Source of the DNA: Mesostigma viride
Taxonomy: Eukaryota > Streptophyta > Mesostigmatophyceae > Mesostigmatales > Mesostigmataceae
NCBI GenBank assembly: GCA_009746045.1
Contig: RPFO01000655.1
Coordinates: 15,001-55,000, forward strand
Direction: 5' to 3'
DNA length: 40,000 bases
Both the position numbers and the translations under genes were made by a program. Below the pieces are notes generated by a model. That model did not search any database and was not told the origin of the DNA. It was given only the letters and a program-made list of their open reading frames with translations. How positions within the stretch are numbered: the stretch's first letter is position 1; each line of letters starts with the position of its first letter. Below are positions 25,783 to 35,268 of this stretch, piece by piece.

Positions 25783-26493
25783 CTAGTAGTCAAGGCCCCT
25801 GAAGTCGCAGTACGTGTATACGAACTCACGATCCTCCATATCCAGCTCCGGACCTGCACCGGTATGAATTAAAACCGGTGTGCTCCCCGCCGCGTAAGTT
25901 GCGACGCGCCGACGCGCGACGAGGCGCAGAGGATGTGTAAAGATCGTCAACAATTCCCACCCCGCGGGAATCCACTCTCGCACAGATGCGAGAAATGCCA
26001 CCAGGTTAATTAAAACCTGGCGCTCACGACTGCGTACGCCGCGAGTGAGCAGCGATAGCAGCGCGAGATCCTGAAACAAATTTGTTGACACCGCCGGCGC
26101 GCCCCCCGTGCGTAGCGATGCCCAGTTTTGCAGGTTTCTCTGGTAACCGGTGAGTGAAGAGAGGACGTTGTCCAACTCCTCAATGGCAGTCGTGACTTCG
26201 GTCACCGACCGCAAACCTCCCCGCACCTGGACCGTAAATGTCGATAAAATGTTTCGAATCTGGTCCAACAGGTTGCGGATTGCCGGCACCAGTGCTGGCA
26301 AATCGGGGTCCTCGGGGTTATCCCCGAGCAATGCGTGAGCTGCACGCTGCTGACGATGAAGCTCGTCGAGCGAGACCGTTACTTCGTCGAGCAATTGCTG
26401 CCACGACGGCACCGTCGGTCTTGACGAAGAACCAGCCGGCGGAGCGGCTATTTCCTCATCGTCCGGAATCCGAAATTCTTCCGAATTTGGCAT
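25783..26493 (-). CDS. C1 leader ORF, helical protein of unknown function
   Basis: A 236-residue frame starting with ATG at 26,493, only 26 bases inside the 5' LTR boundary. It is acidic at the start (PNSEEFRIPDDEE), then mostly helical with heptad-like leucines (LLDEVTVSLDELHRQQ, LLDQIRNILSTF, AIEELDNVLSSLTG). A hydrophobic stretch follows (VLINLVAFLASV, WELLTIF), ending FVYTYCDFRGLDY. I recognise no family. It may be a separate matrix-like or accessory protein, since true Gag begins downstream at 25,615 in another frame. Its DNA is CpG-rich, in sharp contrast to gag-pol. Confidence 0.55.
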   Translation of the reverse strand: MPNSEEFRIPDDEEIAAPPAGSSSRPTVPSWQQLLDEVTVSLDELHRQQRAAHALLGDNPEDPDLPALVPAIRNLLDQIRNILSTFTVQVRGGLRSVTEVTTAIEELDNVLSSLTGYQRNLQNWASLRTGGAPAVSTNLFQDLALLSLLTRGVRSRERQVLINLVAFLASVREWIPAGWELLTIFTHPLRLVARRRVATYAAGSTPVLIHTGAGPELDMEDREFVYTYCDFRGLDY

Positions 26494-26518
26494 CTTTTTG
26501 ACAGAGCGTGTAATACGA

Positions 26519-27135
26519 GTTGTGAGGGTGAGAATGCCACGAATTCCGCCATGGTTCTTGCAGGAAGTTGCCTTTATTAATAACAAGGAAACACAGACGT
26601 AAGTCACGTCACTTCCAAGACTGCACGCAGCACAGACGACAGGGTCGCAGTGCCAAGAGAACGTGCACGCAAGAACTAGCGTCCCGGTGTGACCAAGTCA
26701 CTCATATAGCTTGCTAGGGACGCGTCCAAGTATTCAGCTGCACTGTCACAGCTGAACTGTCAATCAATTGATTACACAGACTCTGGCACGCCTTTGGCGC
26801 GCAGATCTATCAATTGTCCATACGGCTAGTCCTGTGGACCTATCCGTACACTAGTCAGCATCAATTGTCTCATAGGTCCTGGCGCGCTACAGTGCGCCTA
26901 CCTATCAATTGACCATCAAGTCCTGTACAAGTCCTGTCAACGTCCTGCGGACTATCAAAGTGACACTTGTACATCCTGTGTCCGTACGCGCCCACAGTGG
27001 CGCGCCGGGTACTGTCGGCACAGCCTAGGAAACGTCATAACTTTTACGTTCCTTAACCAAATGAGGCGTTCAAGGTGCCGTTGGAAAGAGCGTAACAATC
27101 TCTATCCATCTAACGTAAATCCTTTACGTTAACTC
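26519..27135 (-). repeat. C1 5' LTR
   Basis: 617 bases, matching 19,308-19,925 with three differences seen by eye: one G/T, one G/A and one missing T. It should hold the promoter, but I recognise no TATA box. The primer-binding site would start at 26,518 on the minus strand (gtattacacgctctg); I could not match it to a tRNA end. Confidence 0.9.
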
Positions 27136-27140
27136 TTGCA
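27136..27140. repeat. Target-site duplication TTGCA (right)
   Basis: The second copy of the C1 target duplication. On the minus strand it contributes to the C2 codons for Met-Gln before the insertion. Confidence 0.9.
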
Positions 27141-27756
27141 TCTGCCCCCGATTGCCAAAGGAATTCTCCTTGTGAAACAAGACCAACTCCCCCAGCTCCC
27201 ACTCCTGCGACAAGTCAGGCTGAGTGCGGTCTAACTGCCGCCTAACCTCAGCGGTGGTAGCGAGGTGGGCCTCCCAATGGTCTGCCACGTCCGGAGGGTA
27301 AATGCCCGACTGCAGCCCCCGCGCGGTAATAAGACCTAGTCCCTGGGGCAGCTTGAAAAGCACCTGGCTGTTGTACTTGTCCATGAGCAAGCGGCACCAC
27401 AGCGCGCGTTGTGCATAAGGCTGCCCCGCAGGCTTGAATCCTAACCCGCTGGCCTGCTGCTTGGCTGCCATGCCCTTTACGCTGCTGATGTGCCTATCAA
27501 TCAGCCCCAAGTTGCCATGGTCCTGCCGCCCAGCAATAACCACCATCTCACAGCCCTCCCGCCCCACAATGCAATCAAATTGTTGGTCCAACATGTCCTC
27601 AGAAATGGGAAAGAAGTGAGACATGGCAATGCGCAGCCCCCGCCACAAGGACTCCTCTACCATGCTTGGCAGGGGCTCGATGGCTAGGAACTTGGTATAG
27701 CGATCCATCAAGACCAAATAATAGTCCCCCTCCTCCAAATGCATGACATCCCCCAC
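27136..27756 (-). pseudogene. C2 copia-like element, integrase core
   Basis: The minus-strand frame reads through an integrase core related to that of C1 (YYLVLMDRYTKFLAIEPLPSM against C1 LLVCVDRYTKYKVLEHLPSM) and into the start of the C-terminal module (LGELVLFHKENSFGNRGQ), where C1 was inserted. The last three codons of the frame come from the C1 LTR. The first catalytic Asp lies in GDVMHLE. The third acidic residue is not obvious: DRHISSVKG stands where Glu is expected. C2 is separated from its own zinc domain by an in-frame TAG at 27,805-27,807. Confidence 0.8.
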
Positions 27757-27804
27757 TAACCTCCCCCGGTACGGGGAAGGAGTCTTAGCATGCCAGCGCC
27801 TACG

Positions 27805-28125
27805 CTAATTCTTCCTGACACTTGCGCATGCGTGGCACTCCTCTAACTCCGCCTGAGCGACCTTCAACCCCGGTGCCCCCATAAGCCGAGTCGCCGAGTC
27901 TAGCGTTTGCCCTGCCACATGACCCACCGCAAGGTGAATCTGGTGAGCAAGCATCCGCAATCCTATGGCCGTGGGGGTGGTGCCATCCCCTTCTATGCTA
28001 GGCACCTGCCCCGCCAAGCTCTCTGCATGTGCATTCCTGTCGGCAATGTGCTCTAGTGAGGCCTGACTGAGGCGGCGACCCAACTCCACGTCTACGTGAG
28101 GGGCTACCTCGGCATCTGCCGGCAC
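27805..28125 (-). pseudogene. C2 integrase zinc-binding domain
   Basis: Ends with HQIHLAVGH...EECHACASVRKN, an HHCC arrangement (His-X4-His then Cys-X2-Cys) as in the pre-integrase domain of copia elements. The TAG at 27,805 interrupts the same frame that continues as the integrase core, so it is a nonsense mutation. Upstream a one-base shift near 28,130 separates it from the post-gag frame. Confidence 0.75.
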
Positions 28126-28173
28126 TATCTCACCTGATCGAAGGGGTGAGCTCCGGAAGGGCGTGTTCAGGCT

Positions 28174-29520
28174 CTATTGCGACCACGCTGGGCACGCACT
28201 CCTGATCAGCTGCAGCGCTTGCACTTCCATTCTGAACCACTGACGTGGGAACATTATTAGGACTACAAGGCACAGCATCCTCACGCCTAGCCGACTCACC
28301 GCGACACACATCACGTCTATGACGTCACTTGGGCATGGCTGGCCGTGGGGCGCGGCATGTGTTGGGGTCGTGTCCAGGAAGCCGAACCGCCCAGCAGCGC
28401 CGGCACACTCGAGCCGCCTTGCCGAGGTCCAGCCGCAGCGTGCAGTTGGCCTCGGTGTGCCCCACGCCGGTGCACCGCTCGCAGACGACCTTCTCCTTGG
28501 GGACGCCACCCTGCCAGTGCCGCCCTCCTGTCGAGGCTGCTTGCCCTGACCGCCTCCCGGCCCGCGTTTGCTGGACGCGTTCTGGTTGTGCCGACCACCG
28601 CGAGCTCGGCGTTTGCCACCCAACATTCGCACCACGTTGTCTCGGCCACCGTCGTGGACAGCTGGGTAACAAGAGTGGTCAAGTCCGACAGAGAAGCTGC
28701 TGGCGGGGTCGAGGCAGGCACAGGGTTTACCTGAGCAACTGCATGTCGGCAGCTTGTTGTTACGCCTGGGGCCGCCCCGGTCCTTGAACATCTCTCGGAG
28801 GTGCGCCATGGCTGCGTTGAACCGTTTCTGGTCGTCCGGGGTGCCCACTACCACGGAAGAAGCTAGCGCAAGTTTCATGCCGAGACCGGCCTTGACATTG
28901 GCACGGCTCTCTGGCGTCAGCCCCAGCGCATCCAGAACTGCGCTGAGTAAATATTCGCTACTCATGTGCTTCAAGACACCCTTGCTCCGGACCTGGGCCG
29001 CGAATCTGGCCATGTCCGAGCTGAGGTAATTGGGGTCAAGCGACAGGTTGCGCACCAGCGCCTGCCCCTCCTTTTCCTCGTCAGGAAAGCTTGAGGTGTC
29101 GAGCACCTCTTGCAGGGCCTTCACTGTGTCGGGCCAGGTCCACGCCTCTTTGCTGGCGTTGATAATGACCCCTCGCACGTCCGCATTACCCGTAGCCTCG
29201 TTGCATACCTCTGACCGGCGCAGCTTGGTGAGGAAAACTGCGTCGGACAGTTCGCTGTAGTCCTGCCGGAGCTCGCCCAAGCTGTTAATAAACTCCTCCA
29301 CGGCGGACGGCGTCAGAATTTCTGGCAGCTTACTTGGCAGCTCTTCTTTCTTGAAAACTTTCCGGGCAGTTGGTGCTGACTGCTGCCCCGGAGCTGTGCT
29401 GACCGAGCCACCAGCTGGCTCAGTCGCCACGGTGGCTGCGCCACTCCCATCCGCCGGAGTTTATGCTTGCGTTCCCTGGTCCTGGGTTGGAGCTGGCGTT
29501 CGCTCCGCGCCACGCGCCAT
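28174..29520 (-). pseudogene. gag: C2 gag, with zinc knuckle
   Basis: The reading starts with ATG at 29,520 (MARGAERTPAPTQ), meets an in-frame TAA at 29,461-29,463, and continues in the same frame as a helical Gag body (EEFINSLGELRQDYSELSDA through VLDALGLTPESRANVKAGL). A Cys-rich patch and a basic Gly/Arg/Ser region follow. The CCHC knuckle (CERCTGVGHTEANC) and a second Cys/His cluster are in another frame (28,325-28,672), reached by one extra G near 28,510. That frame ends in TGA at 28,325-28,327, after which it stays open toward pol, like C1. The stretch down to 28,174 in the first frame is out of frame. Confidence 0.7.
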
Positions 29521-30160
29521 GAGCCCAGAAAAATGGTCAACGGTAATGTTGACTGTTGTGAATACAAGTTGAATGCCCTTCACCGCTGGCTAGCACGCCG
29601 GCGATGGAGACGGGATTTTTGTTGTTTGGGGAACCGATTGTGGGAGGCTGAGCCCGCAGCCGCCACTGATTGCTATTGAACCCTTGCAGCTGGCCAGGCC
29701 GCAAGGAGCTCAGCGGCGCGGCGCTAACCGATAAGGCATGCTCGAGCCTCTAACCCGAGACTACCGGTAGGCTACCCGATAGTGCATGCTCGAGCCTCTA
29801 ACCCAGGACTACCGGCACTCAGCGGCCGGATCTGTGCTACCGAGGGCGACGGTTCTCTGACCGTCCCGGCGCGCACTGGCTTCCGTACCTTGCTTAGGCA
29901 CCGACTAGCATCTAGACACCAATCTTTGATGCCCACCTGACTAGGCGCCCAGGCCGGCGACTACCGGCCAGCGGATAGATGCCACTCGGGAGCACAACTG
30001 TAGCATGGCTGTACAAGGACTAAGCTAAGGGTATGGCTGGTTGTGTACCGTGTGTAGGCGGTGCACGTGGCTAGGTATGGCACAGCTAGGCAAACATTCT
30101 TGGCATGGCTGCCATGGCGGCAGTGACTACCAATGGATACAAGCTAGGGCTATTTACAAG
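29521..30160. other. Non-coding stretch, possible C2 leader
   Basis: No ORF with support. If C2 had a 5' LTR it should lie here or just beyond, but no matching 3' LTR survives, so it cannot be delimited. A direct repeat of about 32 bases (gcatgctcgagcctctaaccc...ctaccgg) occurs at 29,736 and again at 29,784. Confidence 0.4.
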
Positions 30161-31060
30161 CTATTCTAGCCCGCAGGGGGCATCCACATCTTGTGGTTGA
30201 TCATCAGGTCCCCGCCCCTCCAGTACACCTTGGGCTTCGGGGGGTCCTGCTTGTGGTGGAGGTGTTCCGGCCACAGGTTGCGTCGCTGCTGCTGCTGGGC
30301 GGGGGTCGTCGTCCAGCGTCCAGGTGAGGTCGTGCAACCTCTTGCGACGAGAAAGGAACCGCTGCTTGTCCTCACAGGAGGGGGAGGTGAGCAGGACTGG
30401 TGGGGGAGCCGTCTTGTCCCGTGAGTGGGGAAGGCGGTGGCACCCACGCAGTTCTACCTCACCTACCAGGCCCATGAGGGTAAGGAGCTGGTCCCGTGTT
30501 AAGCTCGTCGGCAAGGGTGGTTGACGTCTCACCTGGCTTCAGACTGGGGGAATCGACGCAGCACCACCCGACCGGTCGCGGCGGGCGCGGTCGGTGGCCT
30601 CCCGTTGTTGTGCCTGGCGAAGGTCAGATTCCAGCTCCTGGAGTTTCGTAGCGATGCATGGCGTCGGTAGTTGAGGCGGTCGCTGTCCGCAGCAGGTCCG
30701 CATTAAGGAGAGGGGCGGGTGGTCGCCAGCATCCTGCCGGGGTGGCTGGGATGCGATGGTGGCCGTCTGCTCCGCTATCAGTTTAGGACCTGTGAGGCCA
30801 GGGCCTCGGTGTGGGCAGTGATGGCTTCTTCAAGCTTCTTCATGAGCACGCCGCACTTGCCCTCCACCTGGTTTAGGCGATCGAGAGGCAAGTGCAGTGT
30901 GCGTCTCAGATGCCTGCGCCGCGGTGTGCAGCGCCGTGAACTGGAGCTTGTGGACGACCTTGATTTCCACATTGGAGACCCGGGCCTCCACCGTGTTGAG
31001 CGTCGTGTTCAGCGAGGTCAGCTTCTCGGCCAACGGCCAGGTCACGTGCTCCTCCAGCAC
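30161..31060 (-). pseudogene. Degenerate ORF with coiled coil, probably transposon-derived
   Basis: On the minus strand, short frames together suggest one broken protein. The first (30,830-31,060) has heptad-like helices (LEEHVTWPLAEKLTSLNTTL, then VEARVSNVEIKVV). It is followed in another frame (30,778-30,972) by LNQVEGKCGVLMKKLEEAI, and further downstream by a Pro-rich frame (30,161-30,532). A coiled coil followed by low-complexity sequence would suit a LINE ORF1 or gag, but no diagnostic motif is present, so identity is open. Confidence 0.35.
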
Positions 31061-31259
31061 TGCTCGGATGTCATCCTTGCAGAGGGAAGGAGCCGATGTG
31101 GCTGTCGGCTGCGCAGGCCAGGCTGCATGGGGTGCGGAGCTTAGCGACGATGTTGTCCATAGTTAGCTGGAAGAAGCTGCACAGGATAGCGAGGCGGTGG
31201 CTGAGCTCTGGCCTAGCTGGCGAAGAACGCCTCCAGGTCGTTGGCGGGGATGGGCCCTA

Positions 31260-31460
31260 AGGCCCCCAGGAGCTTACTTGCGTTCTTGTGCTAAGAAATG
31301 CACTATTTCGGCGCATTCTTCCTTGGTCAGTTGCAGCTAGCCAGTTGCTGAAAGAAAAGCAGGCCCCAAGGAGCTTGCGTTCTTGTGCTAAGACAAGCAC
31401 TATTTTGTTTGGCGCATTCTTCCTCAATGGTCAGTTGCAGCCAGTTGCTGAAAGAAAAGC
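31260..31460. repeat. Two-copy tandem repeat, ~100 bp
   Basis: Units at about 31,260-31,360 and 31,361-31,460 share aggccccnaggagctt, cgttcttgtgctaaga, ggcgcattcttcct, ggtcagttgcag and ccagttgctgaaagaaaagc. Small indels separate them. I see no coding function. Confidence 0.75.
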
Positions 31461-32128
31461 GGTCGTAATCTGGTAGGTACTTTCGCAATTTGTGTTCATG
31501 GCAGGGTTTCTTGAGGCTGCTCGGGCAAGGCTGTGGGCGATGGGTTTGCTGGCGATGGGTTGGCGGGCTCAGACGGCTGGGCAAGGACGATGGCGAGTGG
31601 GTTGGGCTGGGAGCCGGAAAGCTCCTTTTCCAAACCTCGCTTTGCTTTTGGAGTCGTCATAGCTGCTTGTCACGTGCGTAACTTAATTTGTCGATACTGC
31701 GTTTCAGCAGTAACCGATTACACTGGCGAGTGCGTCTTAAAAAGGCGCATCGAATGCAAGTGATCTGACCAACTTTGGGGCTCAGATGCAAAAGATCTGA
31801 GGTCCGCTGTCAGCCATACCGCCGTCAGCCATTTTCGTCACGTGAGTGAGGCTACCAAGGCCCCCCACTTCCCCGCTGCTACTCTGCCCGCGGCCGGTGC
31901 CCCTACACCGTATGTTCCAGGCCATGCATCCGTACAGTAGTTCTGAGTAACGTGCTCCATCCATCGCTGCGCTCCGGAGAGAAATCGTGACTTGCTCCTT
32001 CGCGGCGTTCCGGAAAGGAGGCTGCTGAAGCGGCCGCTCGCTTTGCCCGCTTGGCGCTTCACGCGTATTGGTTGCAGAGTTCCATTACACGTAATACGCG
32101 GTTATACGCACAGGGTCCGTATAGTAAG
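31461..32128. other. Non-coding stretch
   Basis: Short frames only, without domains. Small direct and inverted words (gctgtcagccataccgccgtcagcc) occur near 31,805. No element boundary recognised. Confidence 0.4.
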
Positions 32129-32178
32129 TATAATACGGTATAATACGGTATAATACGGTATAATACGGGATAATACGC
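32129..32178. repeat. 10-bp tandem repeat TATAATACGG
   Basis: About five copies of TAATACGGTA with the last two varied. Related words (gtaatacgcgg, ttatacgc) lie just upstream near 32,090-32,108. The TATAAT-like core is coincidental in a eukaryote. Confidence 0.8.
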
Positions 32179-32691
32179 AATCGTACGTGACCACTAGATT
32201 TGATGGCTTTCAGGGTTGTTTGAACCATTTCTCACTCACTGACATGTTTGTGACACTAATAATAAGGATAGAATACAAAGCTGGCTCACTGCCCAGCATA
32301 CAAGCGGTACATGATTTTACTGTCTGTCAACAAAGCAATAATACACGCATGGAGTCTAATACCCCTGGACTCACAATAAAACATCGTACACATGCATGTT
32401 GAAGACACTTAATTACATACCATGCAAAGAGATACTCATTCATGCAATATATATAAGTAAATAATGCATGAGCCACTTGTGCATCGATCCTGCAAGTTGT
32501 TGCCCTTGGCAGTGAAAGCATACCAACTCTGCCTGACCCCTGCATGGCCGGCTCGCCAAATTGCTATACCTCATTTTAATTAAAAAGGGCCAAGAAACTG
32601 GGGAAGAAATCGAGTTTCTTCGATGCTGCACAGCCATGCCAGTGTCTGACTTCCAGAAGGTTTGCACTGTCAGCTTTGCTACCATCAAGTA
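32179..32691. other. Non-coding stretch
   Basis: AT-richer sequence without supported ORFs, repeats or RNA genes. The LINE-A fragment begins at its right edge. Confidence 0.4.
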
Positions 32692-32871
32692 AAGAGGACA
32701 GCTCGGATGAGGATTACATCCCCATCTAGTGCTTAACGGTTGGGGGATGATGCAGACGATATTTGTTTAAACGTTTGTGTAATTATTTTTCTAATGAGAT
32801 TAGCATAGTACTCCGTGGCATGCCTTTGCGCATGACACGCAACTGACGCAAGTACTTACTTACTTACTTAT
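32692..32871 (+). mobile_element. LINE-A 3' end fragment with TTAC tail
   Basis: Begins within the acidic C-terminus of the LINE-A frame (gaggacagctcggatgagg), passes the stop and the 3' UTR, and ends in a few TTAC units. A 9-base duplication (acgcaactgacgcaagt) lies just before the tail. It is severely 5'-truncated. Confidence 0.75.
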
Positions 32872-33357
32872 CAGGTAAAAAATGAAAACTGCAGCAATGA
32901 TGTCCGCAACTTATACTGCACTGGTCCGGTATGTGCTGCAGTCACGCTGCATTGAGAATCGGCATCAACTTGGCTCATACGAGCTATCCTGAAGACTGCC
33001 TGAGCAGCAATTAAGGTAATCCACAAACTAACGTGGCACATGGTTTCTACATGAGCGGCCCTCTTTATTATGTATATAGCAACCAAACCTTGCCGCACCA
33101 CTGGAAACCCGGCCATCGTGACGCTTTGCAGGACCGTGTGGATATATAACCCTTCAGGGCGCTGAGGTTCGAATCCTCTAGGAAACAACTTTTTCGTCCC
33201 GCGATATGGCAACCGCTGCGCCCAGATTCATGTTCGCATGTGCCCTAGCTAGACTTGCACTCATCATGAATATTCAGATTACATTTATGGGTCACTGTTC
33301 CGAGCGTACATAGTGATTCCTCGATCTCGCCCCAGTGACCAGACTAGGTCTGAGTTA
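32872..33357. other. Non-coding stretch next to foldback element
   Basis: No supported gene. A pol III B-box-like string (aggttcgaatcc) is near 33,166, and a similar one (ggttcgaatcc) near 4,372 also lies close to a foldback copy. With the shared ttcatnntcatattcag-type text this may be part of a dispersed SINE-like repeat, but no A box or tRNA fold is convincing. Confidence 0.35.
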
Positions 33358-33419
33358 GGTTAACATTGTACGAAGTACCTTTTGCTGCTCGGCACAAAGG
33401 GTTTTGTACAATATTAACC
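33358..33419. mobile_element. Foldback (MITE-like) element, copy 3 (short)
   Basis: 62 bases from ggttaacattgtac to gtacaatattaacc, inverted repeats with one mismatch, and an inner ccttttgc word shared with the other copies. It lacks the second half seen at 4,250-4,328. Confidence 0.5.
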
Positions 33420-33591
33420 TCACTGTTGGCTATTACAGCCATGAGCACGACCGGTGTGCACATTTGCAACAATGTAATGACAGTCGACATCATCATGGTA
33501 ATGGCCGGCAGTGAACCCTGGTGGGGGGTGACCCGGCCCCCATTTCACAACGCTCACGGAGGTGGTTCATCAGAAAACATGCAAGCTGGTA

Positions 33592-34600
33592 AGTATTGCG
33601 TGTCATGCTCATGGGCATGCCGCGGAGTCCTATGCTAACTAATCTCATTAGAAAATAATTACACGCAAGTTACAAATATTGTCTGCATCATGCCCCAACC
33701 ATAAAGTCACTAGAGGGGATCGATATAATCCTCATCTGTGCTGTCCTCTACTGACGTACTACTGTAATGGCAGACAAGGCGGTAGTGTAGCGGCGATCCT
33801 TAAGGGCAATTATAACCTCCACCTGCGGACTTCTACCCTGCATTCCAGCAATGGGCCGTGGGGCCATGGGGAGGAAACAAGAGCATGCCCCTCAGGAAGG
33901 TGCTTATCGCAGACGGCAGCCCATTTCCCCTTTACTTTGTCCATCATTATGCGTGCGCGGAGTACAGATAATCCCAGAAGCCCTGCATCCTCAAGCAATG
34001 CAGTGTACACACATAGGTCCGGGTCGCGCCGCGTCGGTGCCCGGCGCGCACAAGTTTGCCAGTGGGTTGTGACGGGACAAACGCTGGGCCCTGCCATAGG
34101 AGGAGGTGTCTACTTGGTTAATTGGTTGGCCAGTCCTAAGCCCGCCCGCAGGGCCGACATCAGTATTCACCTGGTCTGTGCAGGCTTGCCGGCAAAGAGG
34201 AGGCGGCGGTGTCAGATGGTATGGGTGACAAGAGGGAGCTCGCAGTAGAGCTCGGCCCGGGTGCGGCGCTCTTGGCAGCGGACGCCGAGGATGTGAGGGA
34301 GCATTCGAGTGACTAGTGCCGTCAAGCTGCTTGCTCAGTGCCTGGTCCACGGGTCCACGCCTCGCAGCCGTAAAGGAGGATATATGCTGAGGACCGACAT
34401 ATGCAACCGAGCCTTGAACAGAATGCGCTTGAGCCGCTCACTCAGTTAGCGACATGTCCAGAACCTACATGTCGAGGCGGCGGAGGGCCGCCCAGCCGGC
34501 CCAGGCCTGGGCAATGCGGGTGTTGATGCCGTCGGCCGTGGAGGGGAGCCCGCTGCCAAGGAGCTTGAAGCGAGTCGCCGGGGGGATTGGGCTGCATGCC
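33592..34600 (-). pseudogene. LINE-A non-LTR retrotransposon, longest 3' fragment
   Basis: On the minus strand this fragment extends furthest upstream. Around 34,570-34,480 it encodes FKLLGSGLPSTADGINTRI followed by an Ala/Trp-rich helix. After several shifts comes an ILFKARL-like segment, and near 34,310-34,180 TRMLPHILGVRCQERR, a CELPLVTHTI segment and HRRLLFAG. This series (F-x-LGS, KxxLF, LRxxLG, RRLxxxGH) is the classic region after RT in LINE ORF2. The downstream basic motif, C-terminal acidic end and 3' UTR follow. Many indels and stops show it is dead. It identifies the shorter LINE-A copies in the window. Confidence 0.75.
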
Positions 34601-34726
34601 GTCCTAAAAGCTTACTAGGAATATGGGATGCAATTTAGCTTGATCTGACATCATATCTAGGGTGTCAGGCTCTACAACCAATGATGCAACAACCTGAAGA
34701 TAATTTGAAAAAATATGTAGTCGTTT

Positions 34727-34786
34727 TTTCTAATGAGGTTAGCATAGTACTCCATGCCATGCCCATGCCCATGACACGCAAGTACT
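34727..34786 (+). mobile_element. LINE-A 3' UTR remnant
   Basis: About 60 bases match the end of the LINE-A 3' UTR (ttctaatgaggttagcatagtactcc to acacgcaagtac) followed by barely two TTAC units. Confidence 0.7.
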
Positions 34787-34979
34787 TACTTGATGATAAT
34801 TGATCGAGTCCGAGCTCCAACACAAAATGCAGCATGACGTGCTCACGTGCACCAGACTACGGCAATTAGTAAGTATGTCAAGGAGTGTTACGACGCAGTC
34901 TATGTTGTTGCCTACACAATCAAACGTGAAGCCTTTTATGAGTGGTGCGCCTTTAGTGACTTCCTAAGCTAAACATCAT

Positions 34980-35268
34980 TGCGAGGGCGAGGGCGAGGGC
35001 GAGGGCGAGGGCGAGGGCGAGGGCGAGGGCGAGGGCGAGGGCGAGGGCGAGGGCGAGGGCGAGGGCGAGGGCGAGGGCGAGGGCGAGGGCGAGGGCGAGG
35101 GCGAGGGCGAGGGCGAGGGCGAGGGCGAGGGCGAGGGCGAGGGCGAGGGCGAGGGCGAGGGCGAGGGCGAGGGCGAGGGCGAGGGCGAGGGCGAGGGCGA
35201 GGGCGAGGGCGAGGGCGAGGGCGAGGGCGAGGGCGAGGGCGAGGGCGAGGGCGAGGGCGAGGGCGAGA
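34980..35268. repeat. GAGGGC hexanucleotide microsatellite
   Basis: About 48 uninterrupted copies of GAGGGC. It passes directly into the satellite to its right, whose units contain shorter runs of the same hexamer, so the array is probably related to the satellite's origin or edge. Frames encoding RG, RP or similar repeats on either strand are artefacts. Confidence 0.9.

Larger units (their letters stand above)
19308..27135 (-). mobile_element. C1: copia-like LTR retrotransposon, nested in C2
   Basis: A complete 7,828-bp element on the minus strand with LTRs of 618 and 617 bp and a TTGCA duplication, inserted in the integrase gene of C2. The order in transcription is: 5' LTR (26,519-27,135), a leader ORF (25,783-26,493), gag (25,615 to 24,499), pol (24,498 to 20,874) with integrase, protease-like domain, RT and RNase H, a non-coding stretch, polypurine tract, 3' LTR (19,308-19,925). 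By eye the LTRs differ at two substitutions and one single-base indel, so the insertion is recent. The coding region carries four one-base frameshifts. The integrase before RT makes it copia-like; the place of the protease is unusual. Confidence 0.9.

Noticed and set aside
32129-32178. TATAAT repeats as bacterial promoters
   Set aside because: The window is eukaryotic and the motif is part of a 10-bp tandem repeat.
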